Positions 7,066 to 14,734 of a stretch of DNA of 19,179 nucleotides are shown here, one piece after another. The stretch spans positions 1 to 19,179 of the forward strand of contig SLCI01000006.1 of assembly GCA_007125875.1 (NCBI GenBank), read 5' to 3'. The notes below the pieces were generated by a model that did no database searches, was not told the DNA's origin, and was given only the letters and a program-made list of their open reading frames with translations. The translations under genes and the position numbers were made by a program. The DNA comes from Kiritimatiellia bacterium. Lineage in GTDB: Bacteria; Verrucomicrobiota; Kiritimatiellia; SLAD01. Numbering within the stretch: position 1 is the first letter of the stretch; every line of letters begins with the position of its first letter.

Positions 7066-8900
7066 TGCAGTGGGGTGATCCAATTTGGCTGCACGCGCTG
7101 TGGGGCTTGATCCCACTCGCTTGGCTATGGCACTGGCTGGGGCGGCGGCGCGAGCAACAACTCGCTACGATGATCGATACCGGGGTGTTGGACAAACAAC
7201 TGCCGGCACGTCGACGCACCGTGCAGCGCTGGCGCATGATCTGTCTGTTGCTTGCCGTTGCGTTGGGCATCGTTGCGTTGGCACGGCCGCAATGGGGCGA
7301 GAAGTGGATCGAAGTGCAACACATGGGCCTCGATATTCTGGTGGTGCTGGATACCTCGAACAGCATGCGTGCCGAGGACATTCGTCCCAATCGTCTGGAC
7401 CGGGCCAAGCTGGGCATACGGGATTTGGTAAGTCAGCTACGCGGCGATCGCATCGGGCTGATTCCCTTTGCCGGCGACAGTTATCTCTATTGTCCGTTGA
7501 CTTCCGATTATGCCGCGTTTCTGATGATGTTGGATGATGTCCATCCGGGTATCATCCCGCGAGGCGGTACGGCGATCGAGCAAGCGCTGCGTCGCGCCGT
7601 GCGCTCATTCGATGACGACATGTTGGCCGATCGCGTGATCTTGCTGATCACGGATGGCGAAGATCACGAGGGCAACGCACTCAATGTGGTGCCCGAGATG
7701 CAGTCGCGTAATATCCGTCTATTCGCGGTCGGTGTGGGCACGCCCGAAGGCAGTTTAATTCCAATGGTCGATGAGCGCGGAAACATCACCTATTTGCGTG
7801 ATCGTCAAGGCAATATCGTCCAGACGCGGTTGGAGGAGGATTTGCTGGAGCGTCTTGCGACGCGGACGGGCGGCATGTATGTCCGCGCAACGCCCGGCGA
7901 CTTTGGATTAGACTATATTTACGAGTATGGCATTGCACCGCTCCAGCGCGACATGTTGGATACGGAACACTTGCAGGTGTACGAAGAACGCTACGGCTGG
8001 TTCCTCGCAGTCGCCCTGCTGTTGTTGCTGGTCGAGTCGTTGCTATCCTTCCGATTACATCCCATGCGTTGGCCGCGCTGGCCTGCATGGGTTGGTATGG
8101 CGATGCTGCTGAGCTGGCCGTCGATGGCTCATGCCGATGACCCGCATCGTTGGATGCGGGAGGGACGGCGGTTGTACGAAGCGGAGGATTTTGCGACCGC
8201 GGTGGAGGCTTTTCAGCAAGCGGGTGAAGCCGCACGGGAACGTGGTATGGATCCGGCGCCCGCTTTGCACAATCAAGCCAACGCATTGTTTCGCGCTGGT
8301 GCGCTGGATGAAGCGATTCAGGTCTACGAAGAGGCGCGTCGCACCACGGATACGCGAATTCAACAACGCGTGTTGCAGAACGAAGGTTTAGCCGCGCTGA
8401 CCCGTGCGCAAGGTTTGCTTGAGCAGGAAGCTTTGCCCGAAGCATTAGATAGCGCGAAGCACGCATCTGAGCGTTTTCGCGAAGCCCTGACGCTTGCGCC
8501 GGACGAGCGACGCACAAAACTAAGTTTCGAACTAGCGGATCGCTTGCGACGTCATATCGAGGAAATTATGCCGCCTCCGCCGCCTGATCAACAACCCGCT
8601 GATGAACAAGAGGATAGCGACGACGAGGGCGACGATGAGCAACCGCAGCCGCAGCCGGAACCCGAAGGTGAGGAGGATCCGGAGCCGGATGCGCCGGAAC
8701 CGGATGAGCAACCAGCGCCGATGCAGCCTACGCCGGAAGACTCGCACGCGGAGCCCGATCCTCGAACGGATTCCATGGATGAAATGTCTGAGGAAGAGGC
8801 TATGATGATCCTAGACGCCATGCGCGACGAAGAGCAGCAGACGCGCGATCAAATGCGCATACAGCTCGGAGAGCCGACCGAGGTCGAGAAGGATTGGTAA
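7065..8900 (+). CDS. batB: BatB-BatC fusion: VWA domain, TPR repeats and acidic/proline-rich tail
   Basis: A 611-aa protein joining two normally separate Bat proteins. Residues 1-~345 are BatB-like: helices at ~8-25 and ~57-74, MIDAS DTSNS (Asp96, Ser98, Ser100), Thr169 in GGTAIEQAL, ITDGED (195-200), then a C-terminal helix. A second hydrophobic stretch ending in SMAHA, resembling a signal peptide of an ancestral BatC, leads into TPR-type helices (WMREGRRLYEAEDFATAVEAF, then LHNQANALFRAGALDEAIQVY). The last ~95 residues are low-complexity, rich in Pro, Glu, Asp and Gln, ending with an acidic helix. The start is ATG 7065, overlapping the batA stop, with GGGAGG at 7050-7055; an earlier in-frame ATG at 6999 lies deep inside batA and has no such support. 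Confidence 0.9.
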   Translation: MQWGDPIWLHALWGLIPLAWLWHWLGRRREQQLATMIDTGVLDKQLPARRRTVQRWRMICLLLAVALGIVALARPQWGEKWIEVQHMGLDILVVLDTSNSMRAEDIRPNRLDRAKLGIRDLVSQLRGDRIGLIPFAGDSYLYCPLTSDYAAFLMMLDDVHPGIIPRGGTAIEQALRRAVRSFDDDMLADRVILLITDGEDHEGNALNVVPEMQSRNIRLFAVGVGTPEGSLIPMVDERGNITYLRDRQGNIVQTRLEEDLLERLATRTGGMYVRATPGDFGLDYIYEYGIAPLQRDMLDTEHLQVYEERYGWFLAVALLLLLVESLLSFRLHPMRWPRWPAWVGMAMLLSWPSMAHADDPHRWMREGRRLYEAEDFATAVEAFQQAGEAARERGMDPAPALHNQANALFRAGALDEAIQVYEEARRTTDTRIQQRVLQNEGLAALTRAQGLLEQEALPEALDSAKHASERFREALTLAPDERRTKLSFELADRLRRHIEEIMPPPPPDQQPADEQEDSDDEGDDEQPQPQPEPEGEEDPEPDAPEPDEQPAPMQPTPEDSHAEPDPRTDSMDEMSEEEAMMILDAMRDEEQQTRDQMRIQLGEPTEVEKDW

Positions 8901-10706
8901 ATGCGAGGGAGATACCACAGCAGAATAAGCGGTGTGATTGCAGGGTTTGCTCTGTTGACGGTCGTGTCTGTTGTGGAGGCGGTGACCGCTCGTATGGAGT
9001 TGGATCCAGACCTAATCCGTATGGGCGAGTCGGCGCAATTGCGGATCGTGCTGGACGGTGTTGAGCAGGCGCGTCAGCCGGAACTCCCGAATATTTCAGG
9101 CCTACGCATTAGTGGGCCGAGTGTCGAACGATCCTTCAGTATGCAGTCAGTGAACGGACGGATGGTGCAACAACGGACCTTGTCCTTCCGCTATTCCATC
9201 ATCCCACTACGCCCCGGCGATTACGAAATTGGGCCGATCGTATTCGAACATGAAGGACAACGCGTGCAACTGGAGCCGAGCCGGCTGAAAGTCGTCATGC
9301 CTGGTGACGCGACCGGCGAAGGTGAGTCGATCGATATAGATGAAATGCTATTCGCGCGCTTATCGGTCAGCCGTGATCCCGTTTTTGTGAATGAGACCTT
9401 CACGCTCATACTTTCGGTCTATTCGCGTGATATCAATTTGGGTCGCGATATGTCGCTTTCGAATATGCCTGAGAGTGGGCTTCAGACTCAGCAATGGCAG
9501 GAGATGAGCGCCACACGCGAGGTGGTCGGACGCCAAGTCTTTGATGTGCGCCGATATCGAACCGAAGTGCGGCCCATGACATCCGGCACCATTCGGCTCG
9601 AACCGCGATTGCGCGTCAATATCCTCGTGCCGCGTTCGCGCCAGCAGCAATCCTTTTTCGGTGGCGTCTTCTCGAACATGGAAGCGCATCCACATGACTT
9701 GATTCCTGAACCACTTGACATCACCGTGCGTTCGTTGCCCGAGGAAGGCCGTCCGGAAGGTTTCACCGGTGGTGTAGGTCGATTCACCTTTGACGCCCGC
9801 GTGCATCCCACCGACGTAGAGCCCGGCGATCCGATCACAGTCACCATGCGGATAGAGGGCGAAGGAAATATGCATGCCGTCGGTGCGCCCAGCATTGAGG
9901 AGTCCGATCTCTTTCGCGTATATCCACCGCGCATCATTTTGAATGAGGTCGATCGCGGTGGCAGCCGTGGACGTAAGATGTATGAACAGGTCATTATTCC
10001 GCGGACCAGCGAATCGTATGAAGTGCCCGCGCTGACGTTCAGTTACTTCGACCCCGAGCAAGCGGTTTATCGCAGCATTGTGCGTGGTCCCTACACACTA
10101 AATTTGGCGGAGGTTGCCGCGGATACCGGTAGACGCGTTCGCGCTTCGCCATCCGATGCGACACATGTTGGGACGCGTATCATTGGAGAGGACATCGCGT
10201 ACCTGATGCCTGCGCCTTCGCACTGGCGACATCGCGACGATACGCATTGGCATCAGGGTCCCGTTTTTTGGGGGACACAGGTGTTCCCTGTGATTGCCTT
10301 GATCGGGTTAAGTCTCTGGTCGGCGCGGCAGCGGGCCTTGTCGGTCGATGTGGCGAAGGCACGTCGGTATCGCGCACCTCGTGCAGCGCGGGCCGGCTTG
10401 AAGAAGGCGGAACAAGCCATGCGTGGCGGTGATGAGGCACAGTTCTTCGAGGGGCTTTGGGAAACCTTGGCGTCGTATTTTGGCGATTATTTAAATTGGC
10501 CAATTGGGGCGATCACGAGCGATGCCGTGCATGCCGCCATGCAGGAGCGCGGACTGCCAACGGATGATCTGGATCGACTGCACCGTTTGTTTGGTGCGTG
10601 CGATCAGCGACGCTTTGCACAGGTCAAAGTTGACCAGGACGAAATGCGGGAATTATTGTTTACCATGCGAACCTTATTAAAGGCATGCGAGAAGGTGAGC
10701 TCATGA
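8901..10706 (+). CDS. batD: BatD-like exported protein
   Basis: A 601-aa protein with an N-terminal signal peptide (residues 1-~30, hydrophobic core VIAGFALLTVVSVV). A long beta-sheet-rich periplasmic region has Ig-like repeats, e.g. RMELDPDLIRMGESAQLRIVL (31-51) and a second unit near FDARVHPTDVEPGDPITVTMRI. A membrane helix lies at ~454-474, then a cytoplasmic helical tail with FEGLWETLASYFGDYLNWP and DLDRLHRLFGACDQRRFA. This is the BatD architecture. It begins immediately after the TAA of the BatB-BatC gene, with AAGGA at 8889-8893. It probably supplies the large extracytoplasmic part of the complex. Its tail resembles that of the upstream DUF4381-like protein, suggesting related modules. 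Confidence 0.9.
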   Translation: MRGRYHSRISGVIAGFALLTVVSVVEAVTARMELDPDLIRMGESAQLRIVLDGVEQARQPELPNISGLRISGPSVERSFSMQSVNGRMVQQRTLSFRYSIIPLRPGDYEIGPIVFEHEGQRVQLEPSRLKVVMPGDATGEGESIDIDEMLFARLSVSRDPVFVNETFTLILSVYSRDINLGRDMSLSNMPESGLQTQQWQEMSATREVVGRQVFDVRRYRTEVRPMTSGTIRLEPRLRVNILVPRSRQQQSFFGGVFSNMEAHPHDLIPEPLDITVRSLPEEGRPEGFTGGVGRFTFDARVHPTDVEPGDPITVTMRIEGEGNMHAVGAPSIEESDLFRVYPPRIILNEVDRGGSRGRKMYEQVIIPRTSESYEVPALTFSYFDPEQAVYRSIVRGPYTLNLAEVAADTGRRVRASPSDATHVGTRIIGEDIAYLMPAPSHWRHRDDTHWHQGPVFWGTQVFPVIALIGLSLWSARQRALSVDVAKARRYRAPRAARAGLKKAEQAMRGGDEAQFFEGLWETLASYFGDYLNWPIGAITSDAVHAAMQERGLPTDDLDRLHRLFGACDQRRFAQVKVDQDEMRELLFTMRTLLKACEKVSS

Positions 10707-11449
10707 TGGTGCGGTACGTTATAGTGCCCCTGCTCCTGTTGCTAGGCGTTGTCGGGTCAGCGTGGGCGACGAGTCCAGCGGAGGCCTTTGCCGAGGCCAA
10801 TGTTGCCTATGATGCCAGCGAGTATGAGGTGGCGATTACGCTCTATGAGCAACTGTTACGGGAGGGATTCATTGCGCCTGAAATTTATTACAATCTCGCC
10901 AACAGTCGTTTTCGGCAGGGCGATTACGGGCAAGCGATCCTTAACCTTAAGCGGGCTCAGCAGTTGCGTCCTCGTGATCGGGATATTCAGCACAACCTCT
11001 ACTTCATATTAAATGAAGCGGATGCGGTCTATCACGTGCCACCGTTTTGGTCGCGTGTATTCTTGCGGCAATTGACGCAACAGGAATGGAAAGGGATTGC
11101 AGTCGCGAGTTGGTGGATTCTTGCACTGTTCGGTGGCCTACAAATCGTTCGATTTCGAAATCGCGTCTGGCTTGCGCCGGTGGCGGTTAGCGCGATTATT
11201 TTACTGATTGCCTTGGCGGGCTGGTGGCAATGGTGGAGCTTGGGACAAAGGCCCGAGGTGGTTGTGATCGAGCCCGGTCAAGACGCATTGTTCGCACCTT
11301 TGCCCGGCTCAACGGCACACTTTGCATTACCAAAAGGATCTGTGCCGCGGGTTGATTCCGTCAGCGATGGATGGTACAGGGTAAGGATTGGTGAGCGCGA
11401 TGGCTGGATACGGCAGTCGGCCGTTGAGCCCGTTCGTCTCGTGCAGTGA
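10703..11449 (+). CDS. batE: BatE-like protein: TPR, two membrane helices, SH3-like domain
   Basis: A 248-aa protein. A signal peptide (MMVRYVIVPLLLLLGVVGSA, cleavage near AWA|TS) precedes TPR-type helices at ~26-100 (FAEANVAYDASEYEVAITLYEQLL and IYYNLANSRFRQGDYGQAIL). Two membrane helices follow (~131-150 and ~156-178). The C-terminal bacterial SH3-like module (~185-248) ends with VPRVDSVSDGWYRVRIGERDGWI, a typical SH3b signature often linked to peptidoglycan or envelope contacts. Start 10703 is preferred because AAGGTGAG lies just upstream and the ATG overlaps the batD TGA. An earlier in-frame ATG at 10685 would add MREGEL and spoil the signal peptide, and ATG 10706 is also possible. Confidence 0.88.
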   Translation: MMVRYVIVPLLLLLGVVGSAWATSPAEAFAEANVAYDASEYEVAITLYEQLLREGFIAPEIYYNLANSRFRQGDYGQAILNLKRAQQLRPRDRDIQHNLYFILNEADAVYHVPPFWSRVFLRQLTQQEWKGIAVASWWILALFGGLQIVRFRNRVWLAPVAVSAIILLIALAGWWQWWSLGQRPEVVVIEPGQDALFAPLPGSTAHFALPKGSVPRVDSVSDGWYRVRIGERDGWIRQSAVEPVRLVQ

Positions 11450-11473
11450 CGCTCACCTAGGCAGGTTTTTCTT

Positions 11474-11671
11474 ATGGTAAGGCGCCCGACATGGTTAGCG
11501 TGGTTAGCACTCCTGATATTATTGGTGGGTGGTGCGGTGGCCTATATGTTCTCGCTCGATACGAGCGATCCCGAGGCGCACTCGCAAGTGGTGCTAGCCT
11601 TGGCGGTTACCATTGCTGCGGCAGGAACCTGCCTGATTGTGCTGACCGCGGACTTTTGGATGCGGCACTGA
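11474..11671 (+). CDS. Small two-helix membrane protein at the end of the Bat operon
   Basis: A 65-aa hypothetical protein. It has a basic start (MVRRPTW), a hydrophobic helix at ~8-26, a short polar loop (DTSDPEAHSQ) and a second helix at ~39-61. A ribosome-site-like AGGCAGG (11459-11465) sits 8 bases before the ATG, and the gene is only 24 bp from batE in the same direction. It is probably co-transcribed with the Bat genes, but I recognise no family. The stop codon at 11669-11671 directly touches the first base of a MITE-like repeat. That element might have inserted at the gene's end and set or altered its C-terminus. The alternative is that this is a chance reading frame; the two clean helices and the ribosome site argue against it. 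Confidence 0.6.
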   Translation: MVRRPTWLAWLALLILLVGGAVAYMFSLDTSDPEAHSQVVLALAVTIAAAGTCLIVLTADFWMRH

Positions 11672-11868
11672 TACCCGTTGCTAAATCTTTTCGGTATATT
11701 CTCAGGGCAACACAGAGGTTGCCCCTCCGGTACACGCTAAGCAGAATCAGTTACAGCAGAAGCACTCTGGAGGGACGACCTCCGTGTCGTCCTCTAATTG
11801 CGGCGAACCCTTTTATTTTCATGCCAAAGTCCTCGGAGAATAGACCCAAAAGTATTGGATACTGGTAT
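11671..11868 (+). repeat. MITE-like element, copy 1 (about 198 bp)
   Basis: This segment recurs, in the same orientation and about 93% identical, at 13289-13487. Its ends form imperfect terminal inverted repeats of ~33 bp, 25 of 33 matching: ATACCCGTTG... at the left and ...ACTGGTAT at the right. Inside are two perfect hairpins: GGGCAAC/GTTGCCC with a 6-nt loop (11705-11724) and GGACGAC/GTCGTCC with a 6-nt loop (11773-11792). CCCTCC and GGAGGG can pair around the middle. It encodes nothing convincing. Size, inverted ends and lack of coding fit a non-autonomous transposable element. No clear target duplication is seen. Confidence 0.8.
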
Positions 11869-11936
11869 GAGCCTTCGGGCGTAATGAATGTCGGGATAGC
11901 GCTTTGAAGGGCGTTCGGTTGTTGGTGGGTAACGAG

Positions 11937-11958
11937 ATGTCTCGACTGCGCTCGACAT
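11937..11958. repeat. REP-like palindrome
   Basis: The 22-bp block has arms ATGTC and GACAT around a core with two TCGA tetranucleotides (CGACTGCGCTCGA). It resembles the short palindromic intergenic repeats found scattered in many bacterial genomes. Only one copy is present in this window, so repetition is not shown here. Confidence 0.45.
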
Positions 11959-11984
11959 GACCCCCTTCTGTTTGGGGTCGTTTT
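11959..11984 (+). terminator. Terminator-like hairpin between the Bat operon and alr
   Basis: GACCCC (11959-11964) pairs with GGGGTC (11974-11979) around a 9-nt loop, followed by GTTTTATTA. The GC-rich stem and T-rich tail fit an intrinsic terminator reading rightward, which would insulate alr from Bat readthrough. The T-run is only four bases. The rest of 11869-12110 shows no gene; TATCAT (12089-12094) is a possible -10 element for alr but has no good -35 partner. Confidence 0.4.
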
Positions 11985-12110
11985 ATTATGACGTGGTCGG
12001 CATTTGCCTTCTTAGGACAGTTGCAGCCGCTGCGCCAGCGCCAGAACTCCGCACATCGCCATGCTCGACGTAACGGCATCGAATGTTTTATCATCCCCTC
12101 CGAGTGAACG

Positions 12111-13232
12111 ATGAAAAATTCCTGGATAGAAGTAGATACTGCCGGCTTGAGCGCCAATATACGGGCGTTGCGCGAGGCGGTTCGCCCTGAGACGGCCGTA
12201 ATCTTTGTGGTCAAGTCAGATGCCTATGGCCATGGGATCACGCCGATCGCCAAGCATGCCGCCAGTGAGGGGGTACGCTGGTTCGGTGTGGCGCATCCAT
12301 TCGAGGCCGAAGCAATTCGCGCGCAACTGCCCGATGTGAATATTCTGATCATGGGTGTGATTCGTCCGGAAGTGGCACCGGTGGTGGCTGAACAGCGTTT
12401 TACGCCCATCATCGTCAGCGCAGAACATGGTCGAGCGGTCGCGCAAGTGGCGACGGCCGCTGGACACACAGTGCAAGCGCACCTCAAGGTCGATACAGGG
12501 ATGGGGCGCATTGGTGTTGGTTGGCCGGAGGCCGTGGAAACCTTCCGGGCCCTGCAAGGGGTGGAGGGCTTGAAGGTCACGGGAGTATGCAGTCACTTCG
12601 CGACCGTTGAGCCAAAGCAACCGGAACGGGCGGAAACACAGGTGGAACGATTTCTGGCAGCGAGTCGGGAGATGGAATCCATACATGGCGGACCACTCTT
12701 CAAACACATATCAAGTAGCCGCGCCATTCTCTACCATCCGGAATGGGATCTCGATGCGGTGCGTCCCGGCATTTGCCTGTATGGCTATGGCGCCACCGAT
12801 CAGGAGATGCGATTTCATACCAAACCCTTCCTGCAATGGAAATGCTCTGTCATGCAGGTGAAGTCAGTGCCCGCGGGCACGTCGATCGGTTATTACGGCA
12901 CGCACGTGACCGATGCGCCGACGCGGATGGCTGTGCTTTCAGCGGGTTATGCCGACGGATATCACCGTGCCCTCAGCAATCGCGGTCATGTAATCATTCG
13001 AGGACGCCGTTGCCGCGTGATCGGTCGCGTGAGCATGAACTGGATTACCGTCGATGTGGGACCGGATTCAGGGATTGAAGCGGGTGACGAAGCGGTCTTG
13101 ATCGGGCGGCAAGGATCAGAATCCGTCTGGGCGGGCGAGCTGGCCAAAATCTGCCGCACCATCCCATATGAGATGCTAGTCAGTATCGACCGCGGCGCGG
13201 ATCGAAAATATCAGCGGTCTCAATCAAGTTAA
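12111..13232 (+). CDS. alr: Alanine racemase
   Basis: A 373-aa PLP enzyme interconverting L- and D-alanine for peptidoglycan. The N-terminal TIM barrel carries the PLP lysine Lys35 in VVKSDAYGHG and the LKVDTGMGRIGV strand (125-136). The C-terminal beta domain has the catalytic tyrosine, probably Tyr262, in GTSIGYYGTHV, plus SAGYADGYHRALSN (277-290) and IPYEMLVSI. Length is standard. The usual GRVCMDQ motif reads GRVSMNW here (305-311): the Met is kept but the neighbouring Asp is Asn. The start at ATG 12111 has only a weak ribosome site (GAGTGA, 12102-12107). It is a single-gene unit bracketed by two direct copies of a MITE-like repeat. Confidence 0.96.
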   Translation: MKNSWIEVDTAGLSANIRALREAVRPETAVIFVVKSDAYGHGITPIAKHAASEGVRWFGVAHPFEAEAIRAQLPDVNILIMGVIRPEVAPVVAEQRFTPIIVSAEHGRAVAQVATAAGHTVQAHLKVDTGMGRIGVGWPEAVETFRALQGVEGLKVTGVCSHFATVEPKQPERAETQVERFLAASREMESIHGGPLFKHISSSRAILYHPEWDLDAVRPGICLYGYGATDQEMRFHTKPFLQWKCSVMQVKSVPAGTSIGYYGTHVTDAPTRMAVLSAGYADGYHRALSNRGHVIIRGRRCRVIGRVSMNWITVDVGPDSGIEAGDEAVLIGRQGSESVWAGELAKICRTIPYEMLVSIDRGADRKYQRSQSS

Positions 13233-13236
13233 GTCG

Positions 13237-13256
13237 CGCCCTAATCTGGTAGGGCG
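13237..13256 (+). terminator. Hairpin just after alr
   Basis: CGCCCTA (13237-13243) pairs perfectly with TAGGGCG (13250-13256) around a 6-nt loop, beginning 5 bases after the alr stop codon. There is no T-run, so it is either a weak or factor-assisted terminator or an mRNA 3'-end stabiliser. Confidence 0.4.
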
Positions 13257-13288
13257 AATCCTCTGGATGAGCCGGAAACATTCGTCTT

Positions 13289-13487
13289 ATACCAGTTGCT
13301 ATATCTTTTCGGTACATTCTCAGGGCAACACAGAGGTTGCCCCTCCGGTACACGCTAAGCAGAATCAGTTACTGTAGAAGCACTCTGGAGGGACGACCTC
13401 CGTGTCGTCCTCAAATTGCGGCGAACCCTTTTTGTTTTCATGCCAAAGTCCTCAAAGAATAGACCGAAAAGTATTGGACACTGGTCC
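13289..13487 (+). repeat. MITE-like element, copy 2
   Basis: Second copy of the element at 11671-11868, with roughly a dozen differences over ~198 bp. The left end is ATACCAGTTGC and the right end ACTGGTCC. The inner inverted-repeat core CTTTTCGGT and the ACCAGT/ACTGGT ends match perfectly, while the outermost two bases at the right (CC for AT) have diverged. The GGGCAAC/GTTGCCC and GGACGAC/GTCGTCC hairpins are fully conserved; changes fall mostly outside them. It fills the gap between the convergent genes alr and cinA and ends about 2 bp from the cinA stop codon. Confidence 0.8.
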
Positions 13488-13489
13488 TC

Positions 13490-14734
13490 TCACGCTTTGT
13501 CTCGTAGGCATTGCCACAGACGCATCAGCGTGTATTGATACGTTAGTTCACGGATGGTGCGACGGTTGCCGGGAAAGACGTCGCGGTAACAGTCAACGCC
13601 CGTCGGCTGCGCGATTGCGCTGAATACCAAGCCCACGGGCTTTTCGGCACTGCCACCGGACGGGCCCGCAATCCCGGTCACCGCGATGGCATAATCGACA
13701 CCGAGCCGCGCTTGAACCCCGCTTGCCATCTCGCGCGCCACCTGCTCGCTAACTGCGCCTTCCGTCGCCAATGTTTCGGGCGACACACCCAGTAGCCGTT
13801 GTTTGATCTCATCCGCATACGCAACAATGCCGCCACGAAAATAAGCGGAGCTGCCTGGCCGATCCGTGAGCCGTTCCGCAATCAGGCCGCCGGTACAGGA
13901 TTCCGCCGTCGCCAAGGTTTGTCCGCGTGCAGTCAGCTCACGTGCAAGCAGCTCAGCGAGCGAGGTGCGCTCGCGCGCGTATACGAATTCAGGCCCAACA
14001 ATGCGCACCGCCTCCTCTTGAGCAGCGTCCAGCGCGTCATCCGACGTCCCGCCAATCGGATGGAGTCGTATCTCGACGCGTCCTGCCGAAGCACAATATG
14101 CCGTTTCAATGCCAGCAGGGGGAAAGTTGGATTTCTCGAAGCGATCCACAATGTCGCCTTCGGCGGTACCGCAGGTCATCAGCACGCGCTTTCGCAAGGC
14201 GGGCGCGCCGCTATTGAGCTGTTGCAGCCAAGGAAGCACGTGCGTGTCTAAAATGGCTTCGAACTCGTTGGGCGGCCCTGGAAGCAAAATAAAGTATGCG
14301 TCATCATGCTCAATACATTCGCCCGGTGCAGCACCGGCGGGATTGAGCCAGATGCTGGCGCCGTCGATCACCAATGCCTGTCGTTCGCGCGCGGGCGTGA
14401 TGGATCGACCGGCACGCTTCATGCGCTCATGCAATTCCGCGAGTGCCGGTTGATGCATCACGATAGGGCGTCCCGTCACTGCGGCGACCGCATCACGCGT
14501 GACATCATCGTTGGTTGGTCCTAAGCCTCCGCTGATGAAGATCAATTTGACGCGAGTTGCTGCTGCGGAGATGCATGATTCAATCACTGCTTGATCATCG
14601 GGAACCGTGGTATCGCGCAGCAGCGAAATGCCGACTTGGTCTAAGCGCTCGCCCAGCAGGCGGGCATGCGTATTCACCGATCGCCCGCTCAGTAATTCAG
14701 CGCCGGTTGAAATCAGTTCGGCTTGCTGAATCAT
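13490..14734 (-). CDS. cinA: CinA: nucleotide-processing protein with NMN deamidase domain
   Basis: A 414-aa two-domain protein. The N-terminal molybdopterin-binding-like (COG1058) domain shows ELISTGAELLSGRSVNTHARLL, ISGGLGPTNDDVTRDAV (67-83) and LLPGPPNEFEAIL. In studied CinA proteins it is an ADP-ribose pyrophosphatase. The C-terminal PncC-type domain (~255-414) has AESCTGG with catalytic Ser279, YADEIKQRLLGV, and AVTGIAGPSGG followed by KPVG, the signature of nicotinamide mononucleotide amidohydrolases that recycle NMN in NAD metabolism. Length is normal and both halves are intact. The ATG at 14734 overlaps the galE stop by 4 bp on the minus strand, so the two are translationally coupled. 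Confidence 0.95.
   Translation of the reverse strand: MIQQAELISTGAELLSGRSVNTHARLLGERLDQVGISLLRDTTVPDDQAVIESCISAAATRVKLIFISGGLGPTNDDVTRDAVAAVTGRPIVMHQPALAELHERMKRAGRSITPARERQALVIDGASIWLNPAGAAPGECIEHDDAYFILLPGPPNEFEAILDTHVLPWLQQLNSGAPALRKRVLMTCGTAEGDIVDRFEKSNFPPAGIETAYCASAGRVEIRLHPIGGTSDDALDAAQEEAVRIVGPEFVYARERTSLAELLARELTARGQTLATAESCTGGLIAERLTDRPGSSAYFRGGIVAYADEIKQRLLGVSPETLATEGAVSEQVAREMASGVQARLGVDYAIAVTGIAGPSGGSAEKPVGLVFSAIAQPTGVDCYRDVFPGNRRTIRELTYQYTLMRLWQCLRDKA

Noticed and set aside
7786..8517. A 243-codon minus-strand frame opposite the BatB-BatC gene
   Set aside because: Low-complexity Arg/Pro/Ala translation with no start signals; shadow of a strongly supported gene.
11491..11907. A 138-codon plus-strand frame crossing the small gene and MITE copy 1
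   Set aside because: It is out of frame with the plausible 65-aa protein, and most of it is translated non-coding repeat.
11671..13487. CRISPR array or complete insertion sequence around alr
   Set aside because: Only two long repeats ~1.6 kb apart with a housekeeping gene between them; no regular short repeats and no transposase in the window.
13402..13623. A 73-codon plus-strand frame running from MITE copy 2 into cinA
   Set aside because: It consists of repeat sequence and antisense cinA; no ribosome site or motif.
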